Part shown: positions 4,881 through 8,982 of the stretch, piece by piece
Position numbering within the stretch: the first letter of the stretch is position 1
Layout of the letters: every line of letters begins with the position of its first letter
DNA from: Bacillota bacterium
GTDB taxonomy: Bacteria; Bacillota; Clostridia; TANB77; CAG-465
Assembly: GCA_023460235.1 (NCBI GenBank)
Contig: JAEWRE010000060.1
Location: 1-8,982 of the forward strand
DNA length: 8,982 nucleotides
Direction: 5' to 3'
Position numbers and translations under genes: made by a program
Notes under the pieces: model-generated
Seen by the model: the letters and a program-made list of their open reading frames with translations, nothing else
The model's database searches: none
What the model was told of the DNA's origin: nothing

Positions 4881-5475
4881 TTAATCCATCGTCTATTGAT
4901 TTCTGTATATAAGTACCATTTTGAGTTTTAACTATAAATGGATGATTAGAAGTTACCTTTATATGACGACCATCTTCCAGTTCTACATCATAAACATCGT
5001 CAAACTTATCGTTAACAACCTCACAAGTATCATCTTCAATTTTACCAGTGCACATGTTAAAAGACTTGCAATTATATACTGTACCCGGTTTTAATTCATT
5101 TAATTTCGTTGGAATTTCTTTACCATCTTTTAAAATAATAACCTTTTCATTCTCTTCTAGACATTCATCCATTACAACAATTTTTGGTCGATCCATCAAT
5201 GACTCTTGTGATGCAAAACTCATAATTTTAGTTCTTAAAACATCAATACCTCTTTCTAAAGATGAGTTGATGAACATTGCATCCGCATTCATTGATTTTA
5301 TAATTGCTCTCGCAGTACTTGATTTTCCTAAACCGGGCTTAGAACTCCAAAATCCTAAATTTGGCATTTTTTCATCTTTAACATACTTTAAAAATTTCTC
5401 TTTGACCTTTGGAGGTAAAATTTCCTCTTCTAATGTTTTTGGTGCATACTTTTCGTACCAAATTGAGCTTTCCAT
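4852..5475 (-). CDS. 44: N-terminal half of the clamp loader, followed by the split-intein N fragment
   Basis: 207 residues. Residues 1-104 are the N-extein, a gp44/RFC-type AAA+ clamp-loader ATPase: WYEKYAPKTLEEEILP near the N terminus (T4 gp44 has a closely similar W-x-E-K-Y-x-P-K-T-L), Walker A SKPGLGKSS (K51, S52) and Walker B IVVMDE (D103, E104). Residues 105-207 are the intein N fragment: Cys105 as first residue, and the B-block VTSNHPF with the T-x-x-H signature. The protein ends soon after NDNDDIV, where N fragments usually stop. The clamp loader places the sliding clamp on DNA for replication and, in T4, for late transcription. Start and ribosome site (AAAGGAAA) are clear, behind a strong host-type promoter. 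A TGA at 4854-4852 ends it inside the endonuclease gene. Confidence 0.9.
   Translation of the reverse strand: MESSIWYEKYAPKTLEEEILPPKVKEKFLKYVKDEKMPNLGFWSSKPGLGKSSTARAIIKSMNADAMFINSSLERGIDVLRTKIMSFASQESLMDRPKIVVMDECLEENEKVIILKDGKEIPTKLNELKPGTVYNCKSFNMCTGKIEDDTCEVVNDKFDDVYDVELEDGRHIKVTSNHPFIVKTQNGTYIQKSIDDGLNDNDDIVCR
4855..5163 (-). other. Split intein, N-terminal fragment (103 residues)
   Basis: Begins at the Cys codon 5163-5161 directly after the Walker B Glu. It contains A-block (Cys1) and B-block (T-S-N-H) motifs. Length is within the range of naturally split N fragments of about 90-105 residues. The expected junction after splicing is ...VMDE joined to CDNIG.... Confidence 0.88.
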
Positions 5476-5508
5476 ATTATTTTCCTTTATAAAATATTTT
5501 TTCTTTGT

Positions 5509-5537
5509 ATTATATAATAACGTACTATTAATTTCAA
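5509..5537 (-). promoter_or_regulatory. Host-type (sigma70-like) promoter of the clamp-loader operon
   Basis: On the minus strand: TTGAAA (5537-5532), 17-nt spacer, TATAAT (5514-5509). The predicted start near 5502 gives a leader of about 27 nt that includes AAAGGAAA before ATG 5475. The stretch from -10 to start codon is nearly repeated at 6553-6595. Confidence 0.75.
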
Positions 5538-5540
5538 TGA

Positions 5541-5567
5541 AAATCCTAACGTTGTGCGTTAGGATTT
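5541..5567 (-). terminator. Intrinsic terminator after thymidylate synthase
   Basis: An 11-bp perfect stem (AAATCCTAACG with CGTTAGGATTT) and a five-base loop, starting 7 nt after the thymidylate synthase stop. On the minus strand it is followed by TTTTC. It insulates the gene from the clamp-loader promoter just downstream. Confidence 0.85.
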
Positions 5568-5574
5568 AAGACAT

Positions 5575-6519
5575 TTAAACTGCCATAGGGGCTTTTAAAG
5601 GTTCATCATGAATATAGTTTTCTAATTTAAAATCAGATGTCTTAACTGATTTTAAAACTTCATCAATACTGATATTTTGATAATCAACATCAGGCATTAC
5701 TAATGTTGGTAAATTATGAGGTGTTCTTTTTAACTGTTCCTTTACCACATCAATATGATTTTTATAAATGTGAGTATCACCAAGATTACCAATCAATTCG
5801 TAAGGAATTTTATTTGTCATTTTTGCAATGATGTTTAGTAATAAAGCATAACTAGCAATGTTAAATGGTAAACCTAAAAATACATCCACACTTCGCTGAT
5901 TCCACATTAAACTCAGATATTCCTTATTCTTACCACTTACGTAAAACTGGAAACCATAATGACATGGAGGAAGAGCCATCTTATCAAGTTCTGCAACATT
6001 CCATGCACTAACTAATATACGACGGTCTGTAGGATTATTCTTAATCTTATCAATAACTGTCTGAATCTGATTTATATGACCATGATTGATGTACATTACA
6101 GGATCACCATGTTCGTCTAATTCTCTTGATGGCTCTTCGTATTGATAATCCCAGTGCATCCACTGATGTCCATAAACTGGGCCGAGTTCGCCGTCACTAT
6201 AACCAAGATCTTTACCCTGATTTTCTGCATTTAGAGTCCAAATTGTCTTACGTTCATTTTCTGTTAACTGTGAATAAGGCTTATTGTCGTTTTTAATTTC
6301 CGCCAAACGATGTTCATTTGTACTTCCTTCTAAGAACCACAAAAGTTCACTCGTGACCGCAGGAAAGAATACTCTTTTTGTTGTTATAATTGGAAATCCG
6401 TTCTGCATGTCAAATCTTAACTGTCTACCGAATACTGAGATTGTACCAATTCCGGTACGATCATCTCTTTCTTCACCATGTAATAAAATATCTTCAAGTA
6501 AATCTAAATATTGTTTCAT
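5575..6519 (-). CDS. thyA: Thymidylate synthase
   Basis: Converts dUMP and 5,10-methylene-tetrahydrofolate to dTMP and dihydrofolate, feeding phage DNA synthesis (T4 gene td). With the start at ATG 6519 (MKQYLDLL, aligning with the E. coli N terminus; GGGA 6 nt upstream) it has 314 residues. Visible signatures: R21 in DDRTG, GPVYGHQW (113-120), the double Arg DRR (165-167), the catalytic Cys186 in LPPCHYGFQFYV, the QRSVDVFLGLPFNIASYALL block (208-227), GDTHIY (247-252) and the C-terminal PMAV. It is longer than the E. coli enzyme (264 aa) mainly through an insertion around 68-112 and the segment near 125-145, as in several other ThyA proteins. ATG 6531 and TTG 6546 are in-frame alternatives. 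It ends at a strong terminator. The promoter is not clear, but AT-rich -10-like sequence (TATACT, minus strand 6556-6551) overlaps the divergent promoter. Confidence 0.97.
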   Translation of the reverse strand: MKQYLDLLEDILLHGEERDDRTGIGTISVFGRQLRFDMQNGFPIITTKRVFFPAVTSELLWFLEGSTNEHRLAEIKNDNKPYSQLTENERKTIWTLNAENQGKDLGYSDGELGPVYGHQWMHWDYQYEEPSRELDEHGDPVMYINHGHINQIQTVIDKIKNNPTDRRILVSAWNVAELDKMALPPCHYGFQFYVSGKNKEYLSLMWNQRSVDVFLGLPFNIASYALLLNIIAKMTNKIPYELIGNLGDTHIYKNHIDVVKEQLKRTPHNLPTLVMPDVDYQNISIDEVLKSVKTSDFKLENYIHDEPLKAPMAV

Positions 6520-6531
6520 GTTATATCCCAT

Positions 6532-6558
6532 TTGATTTTTTACCAACTATAGTATAAT
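6532..6558 (+). promoter_or_regulatory. Early-type promoter of the 28-codon ORF
   Basis: TATAAT at 6553-6558. A weak TTGATT at 6532-6537 gives a short 15-nt spacer. The -10-to-start-codon region is nearly identical to that of the clamp-loader operon, which supports a real promoter. It lies divergent to and partly inside the 5' end of thymidylate synthase. Confidence 0.55.
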
Positions 6559-6589
6559 ATAAAGAAAATATTTTTTAAAGGAAAATATT

Positions 6590-6676
6590 ATGGAATTGTT
6601 ACTTGAATTGTATAAAACTAAAAAAGAAGAATTAAACGCCTTGCGTTTTAAGTGCCTTATAGACGATTTTTTATAA
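6590..6676 (+). CDS. Small ORF, 28 codons
   Basis: The peptide starts MELLLELYKTKKEELNAL and ends LIDDFL. A perfect AAAGGAAA ribosome site and a -10 box precede it, in a leader about 90% identical to that of the clamp loader, so translation is plausible. The peptide looks like a single amphipathic helix pair; the family is not recognised. Its last 29 bases recur at 7874-7902 with four differences. The stop TAA lies inside the first late-promoter box (6672-6679). It could be a genuine small early protein or the stub of a longer gene. Confidence 0.5.
   Translation: MELLLELYKTKKEELNALRFKCLIDDFL
6643..6671. repeat. 29-nt direct repeat, copy 1 (partner at 7874-7902)
   Basis: It matches 7874-7902 in the same orientation at 25 of 29 positions, sharing GCGTTTTAA and GCCTTATAGAC. 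In copy 1 it encodes the end of the 28-codon ORF (...RFKCLIDDF). In copy 2 the same frame reads RFNSLIDYF and then stops. In both places an AAACGC complement lies upstream, so each could form a stem. Confidence 0.7.
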
Positions 6677-6679
6677 ATA
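6672..6679 (+). promoter_or_regulatory. T4-type late promoter, first of a tandem pair
   Basis: An exact TATAAATA following a T run. The predicted start near 6685 leaves a leader of about 8 nt before ATG 6693, or 17 nt before ATG 6702. Confidence 0.65.
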
Positions 6680-6681
6680 CA

Positions 6682-6689
6682 TATAAATA
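6682..6689 (+). promoter_or_regulatory. T4-type late promoter, second of a tandem pair
   Basis: A second exact TATAAATA ten bases after the first. The expected start near 6695 lies within the first ATG codon, so a transcript from here could use only ATG 6702, with a leader of about 7 nt. Confidence 0.6.
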
Positions 6690-6692
6690 CTA

Positions 6693-7610
6693 ATGGTTTA
6701 TATGAAAATTCTATTCTACACGTGTGTTTCAAACTGCTGCAATTATAAACAAAAAGCAAATTTCAATCGGATAATTGATTTACTAAAATACTGTATTGAT
6801 AATTTATTCAAATCTCAAAAATACGAATTTGATTATATGCTAATGGTAGGTAATGATGGCAAATTACAATATCAATTTGCATTATATCCAAGAAAAATAA
6901 TCATTAAAAATCACAAAGATTTCAAATATTATGAAAGATTTAAAAATGCACATTTTAATGACTCCTATCAAGATGATATGGATTTAGTCTGGCATTCTAA
7001 AGTGTTTATAGCAATTGAAATGCTTGAACAATACGATGTGTGTATTCATATCGATTATGACTTTATATTATTAAATGATATGTATAATTATATTAATGGG
7101 CATAAAAAATATGATGTTAGCAGTTATTGCACTATTGATAGAATAGGAACTGAATTTATAATCTACTATAATAGGAAAGCATTGTTACCGTATTATGACG
7201 TAGTTTTAAAGACACCATTTGTAAGAAATGAAGAAAGTAAAATGGTATATTTACATCTTAATACTGATTGCCTTTATGACGCACCTGGCAGCAAACTTGA
7301 TTTTATTGTAGATAATACATGTTTAAAAATTACATATTGGTTTGGAGTACATATCGGTTGTTCAGCAAGAACGCAATCAAAAATTTATGAAATAGGAAAC
7401 AAAGAAAGGCTGTATCATGTATGTTTATATTTTTTAATCGTGTTATATCTTACAAATATAACACATACTAAAGGTCAGAAAAATCGAATTTCAAGTTGTT
7501 TACGAATAATTGATAAAAATTCAACAGTTCCTGACTACATACATGATTACGAGCCTGTAATTAAAACAGCATTAAAATATTTGAATATAGATTACACAAA
7601 ATATCTTTAA
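6693..7610 (+). CDS. Probable GT-A-type glycosyltransferase
   Basis: 305 residues (302 if ATG 6702, MKILFYTCVSN, is the true start, which better fits an opening Rossmann strand). Features: the N-terminal strand KILFYTC, a middle region with YMLMVGNDG, and the segment YDVCIHIDYDFILLNDMYNYI (about 110-130), whose hydrophobic strand plus D-Y-D resembles the DxD metal/nucleotide-sugar site of GT-A enzymes such as GT8-like families. The context YCTIDRIGTEFIIYYNRKAL and later CxH-type loops are compatible with an acceptor domain. No signal peptide is present. It might modify phage DNA, a virion protein or a host surface sugar; the sequence does not say which. Late promoters drive it and no Shine-Dalgarno is visible before either start. 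Assignment is from motif pattern only. Confidence 0.5.
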   Translation: MVYMKILFYTCVSNCCNYKQKANFNRIIDLLKYCIDNLFKSQKYEFDYMLMVGNDGKLQYQFALYPRKIIIKNHKDFKYYERFKNAHFNDSYQDDMDLVWHSKVFIAIEMLEQYDVCIHIDYDFILLNDMYNYINGHKKYDVSSYCTIDRIGTEFIIYYNRKALLPYYDVVLKTPFVRNEESKMVYLHLNTDCLYDAPGSKLDFIVDNTCLKITYWFGVHIGCSARTQSKIYEIGNKERLYHVCLYFLIVLYLTNITHTKGQKNRISSCLRIIDKNSTVPDYIHDYEPVIKTALKYLNIDYTKYL

Positions 7611-7675
7611 CTATTGTCTTCTTTATTTACATCATAGTTATCTAACTGTTCGTAAATATCCTCTAAAGTACACAT
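7607..7675 (-). CDS. Possible small ORF, 22 codons
   Basis: Begins MCTLEDIYEQLDNYDVNKED and stops at TAA, overlapping the end of the glycosyltransferase gene by 4 nt. It has no good ribosome site. The acidic helix-like composition looks coding, and it follows another small ORF 19 nt upstream in the same direction. The region between them also has a coding-like third frame (VVERTLDGCVL), so these may be pieces of one frameshifted gene. Confidence 0.25.
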   Translation of the reverse strand: MCTLEDIYEQLDNYDVNKEDNS

Positions 7676-7694
7676 CCATCAAGAGTTCTTTCAA

Positions 7695-7769
7695 CTACTT
7701 TGTCAGCATGTTTTTAATATAATCGTATGCTTTATCATAGCAATGTGTAGCTTGTCTTTGTGTTAACAT
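7695..7769 (-). CDS. Small ORF, 24 codons
   Basis: Begins MLTQRQATHCYDKAYDYIKN and ends at TAG. A good TTGAGGAATT ribosome site lies about 7 nt before ATG 7769, of the same GAGGAATT type used by the genes starting at 1620 and 8428. No family is recognised. It may be an intact micro-protein or the first part of a frameshifted gene continuing toward 7607. Confidence 0.4.
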   Translation of the reverse strand: MLTQRQATHCYDKAYDYIKNMLTK

Positions 7770-7802
7770 ATGAATTCCTCAAATTGCTCTATAACATCAT
7801 TT

Positions 7803-7879
7803 AAACGCTCATAGAACGATATAAATTATTTCTAATATAATTATATATAAACTTATATAATTTTAATCTATGAGCGTTT
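7803..7879. repeat. 12-bp inverted repeats around an AT-rich core
   Basis: AAACGCTCATAG (7803-7814) and CTATGAGCGTTT (7868-7879) are exact reverse complements separated by 53 nearly pure A/T bases. The length is too great for a simple terminator. It could be a cruciform, a divergent regulatory region or the ends of a tiny mobile element. The right repeat continues into the 29-nt sequence shared with 6643-6671. Confidence 0.7.
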
Positions 7880-7902
7880 TAACAGCCTTATAGACTATTT
7901 CT
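7874..7902. repeat. 29-nt direct repeat, copy 2
   Basis: The partner of 6643-6671. It overlaps the right arm of the 7803-7879 inverted repeat and the last codons of the minus-strand zinc-finger gene. No ATG opens its plus frame, so as coding sequence it would be a remnant. Confidence 0.7.
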
Positions 7903-8428
7903 GATTGTATAACTCAAATCCTACTTCTTTAGCCATTTCTAAGGAGGTTATTTTATGATGATTGAAAGTATCAACAACGTTACCCTTATATGAAACTGAG
8001 AAACTGTCTCTAGTCTTAATGATTGTAACAGTGGTCTTAGGTCTCTTTAACTCACAAACATAAGCACCTAATTTTTCTACAAATTCACGTTTCATAAAAC
8101 GCTTTTTCTTAGCTGCTAACTTATAGCTTTCTCTTCTTAACTTATTGACTGTTGATTTAATTTCGTTAAACAACTCTGAGTCACCACATAAGGTGTGAAC
8201 ACAAACCATGCCAACCTTTGCAAGCTCACCAAGTTCGTTTTCAATCACTGCAACGTACTTTAAATGCCTTTTACCACAGAATGAGCAAACTTCACGTTCA
8301 TTAGAAACATAAGCCTTAACAAAATGCCATTTGTGTTTTAGCATCTCTTCACCGTGTGCCATTACGTTGGCAATAAAACGTGAGCATTTAACGTTGGTAG
8401 AAGCTGAGTTAATATTGATTGTGTTCAT
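7895..8428 (-). CDS. Zinc-finger-containing phage protein of unknown function
   Basis: 177 residues. A zinc-ribbon-like module is formed by C48-x2-C51 (CSFCGKRHLKY) and C76-x4-C81 (VGMVCVHTLC); this C-G-K-x-H-L-x-Y ... VG-x-x-C pattern is common in small uncharacterised phage proteins. A long basic helix follows (about 88-116, with KLRRE and AAKKKRFMKR) and then a strand-rich C-terminal domain (about 120-177). A nucleic-acid-binding role is inferred from the zinc module and basic helix. The GAGGAATT site lies about 9 nt before ATG 8428. Two host-type promoters lie upstream, indicating early expression. Codon use seems less AT-biased than the clamp-loader halves, similar to the genes at 755-1620. 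Confidence 0.7.
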   Translation of the reverse strand: MNTININSASTNVKCSRFIANVMAHGEEMLKHKWHFVKAYVSNEREVCSFCGKRHLKYVAVIENELGELAKVGMVCVHTLCGDSELFNEIKSTVNKLRRESYKLAAKKKRFMKREFVEKLGAYVCELKRPKTTVTIIKTRDSFSVSYKGNVVDTFNHHKITSLEMAKEVGFELYNQK

Positions 8429-8463
8429 AACAAATTCCTCTAGTTTCCTAACTTTCTATATTG

Positions 8464-8492
8464 ATTATAATATAGGATTTCAAACTTTGCAA
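8464..8492 (-). promoter_or_regulatory. Host-type promoter, proximal
   Basis: On the minus strand: TTGCAA (8492-8487), 17-nt spacer, TATAAT (8469-8464). The predicted start near 8457 gives a leader of about 28 nt to ATG 8428. Confidence 0.7.
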
Positions 8493-8540
8493 GAACTTTT
8501 TTAAAACTTTTTAATTCGCTCTAAATTGTTCTTATGTTTA

Positions 8541-8568
8541 AGTATAGCTAAATTTAAGATGATGTCAA
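8541..8568 (-). promoter_or_regulatory. Host-type promoter, distal
   Basis: On the minus strand: consensus TTGACA (8568-8563), 16-nt spacer, TATACT (8546-8541). It begins 8 bases after the stop of the upstream gene and points at the zinc-finger gene. The two promoters together suggest strong early expression. Confidence 0.65.
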
Positions 8569-8576
8569 CAATTATT

Positions 8577-8982
8577 TTAAAGAAATTTTAATTCTTCAAA
8601 CATATTGAAAACATTAGTAATTTTACCACCTAAAATTGCATAGATATTTTCATCTACCCTTTCAATATGACAAGTTCTTGTACCTTTTATAAAAGTTTTA
8701 ACGCCAAATTGCGAATGATCGTATTTTAATTCGATTTCAGGAATATATTTTTTAACTCTTTCAAATACTTTTTCGTAATTTGTTTTATCTGTTTGCGACA
8801 ACTCAGCACCTGTATATGTTTTTAAATCTGTATCTTTTAAACACATAGAACTAAAATAATTACCATCAATAATAGTTATGGCTTCTCTTCCTAAATTATC
8901 ATAAGCGAATATTTTTTCAAATGGAATAACAGTGAAGTTATTAATAGTTTTATAATTAGAATTTTTTAATAATGTATTAATA
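8577..8982 (-). CDS. C-terminal part of an unidentified protein, possibly FAD-dependent oxidoreductase-like
   Basis: The frame stays open from the stop at 8577 to the right edge (at least 134 codons), so the internal ATG at 8846 is not the start and the gene continues beyond the window. The visible part shows GREAITIIDGNYF, a helix ending RVKKYIPEIE, then strands and the closing ILGGKITNVFNMFEELKFL. The order 'P-x-(I/L) helix, strands, GGK-(I/L)-T plus terminal helix' resembles the C-terminal end of DAO-type FAD oxidoreductases, but only weakly, and the diagnostic N-terminal dinucleotide-binding motif is not in the window. Function is unproven. Confidence 0.75.
   Translation of the reverse strand, partial: INTLLKNSNYKTINNFTVIPFEKIFAYDNLGREAITIIDGNYFSSMCLKDTDLKTYTGAELSQTDKTNYEKVFERVKKYIPEIELKYDHSQFGVKTFIKGTRTCHIERVDENIYAILGGKITNVFNMFEELKFL

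Larger units (their letters stand above)
7611..7894. other. Small-ORF and inverted-repeat region between larger genes
   Basis: No large gene is present. It contains the two short minus-strand ORFs (7769-7695 and 7675-7607) and an AT-rich segment bounded by 12-bp inverted repeats (7803-7879). TATAAT-like boxes occur in the AT-rich core on both strands, but none has a convincing -35. Confidence 0.5.

Noticed and set aside
5048..5569. 173-codon plus-strand open frame
   Set aside because: It lies wholly antisense to the clamp-loader N-half and its promoter, and its protein is low-complexity and hydrophobic. The minus strand has clear Walker and intein motifs.
6284..6535. 83-codon plus-strand open frame
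   Set aside because: Antisense to the well-conserved thymidylate synthase N-terminus, with no ribosome site.
6520..6546. TTG 6546 or ATG 6531 as the thymidylate synthase start
   Set aside because: Alignment with other enzymes begins at MKQYLDLL (ATG 6519), and the weak GGGA fits that start best. Not excluded.
6547..6759. 70-codon minus-strand open frame
   Set aside because: Antisense to a promoter, the 28-codon ORF and the start of the glycosyltransferase. No promoter or ribosome site of its own.
8577..8846. An 89-codon complete gene starting at 8846
   Set aside because: The frame continues open to the window edge with coding-like sequence and there is no ribosome site at 8846, so this is an internal methionine.
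1..8982. tRNA genes or CRISPR arrays
   Set aside because: No cloverleaf-like segment and no regularly spaced repeats were seen on reading both strands. The only tandem repeat is the coding 18-bp unit at 776-829.

Overview
The window looks like part of an AT-rich, T4-like tailed bacteriophage (myovirus) infecting a low-GC host. The signs are a T4 gp44-type sliding-clamp loader, a phage-style thymidylate synthase, a tail-tube-fold protein, four exact matches to the T4 late promoter box (TATAAATA) just ahead of plus-strand genes, and several good host-type TTGNNN-(16/17)-TATAAT promoters ahead of minus-strand genes. I cannot name the host.

Layout. 1-1990: a tail-tube-like late gene (208-729, +) converges on a two-gene minus-strand operon (1620 to 755), the second gene ending in a histone-H1-like lysine tail. 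This block is bracketed by an inverted repeat of about 130 bp. Each arm carries a hairpin and the 5' end of a TnpB-like gene: the left copy runs off the window and the right copy is a decayed pseudogene. 2023-2760: a late promoter, a small membrane/coiled-coil protein, a 73-residue unknown and a hairpin. 2780-5475 (-): the centrepiece, a clamp-loader gene broken into two separately translated halves. The N-half ends in the N-terminal piece of a split intein and the C-half begins with the C-terminal piece. Between them, overlapping both by a few bases, is a free-standing endonuclease with zinc-finger-like modules and a PD-(D/E)XK-like core. 5541-6519 (-): a terminator and thymidylate synthase. 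6553-7610 (+): an early-type promoter with a 28-codon ORF, tandem late promoters and a probable glycosyltransferase. 7607-7902: small ORFs and an inverted repeat. 7895-8568 (-): a zinc-finger protein with two promoters. 8577-8982 (-): the C-terminal part of an unidentified, possibly flavin-oxidoreductase-like protein.

How it works together. Minus-strand genes (clamp loader, thymidylate synthase, small DNA-binding-type proteins) look like early or middle functions for DNA synthesis and takeover. Plus-strand genes behind TATAAATA boxes look like late functions. The clamp loader should be active only if the two halves join by protein trans-splicing inside the Walker B motif; the endonuclease between them is the likely agent that spreads the whole cassette.
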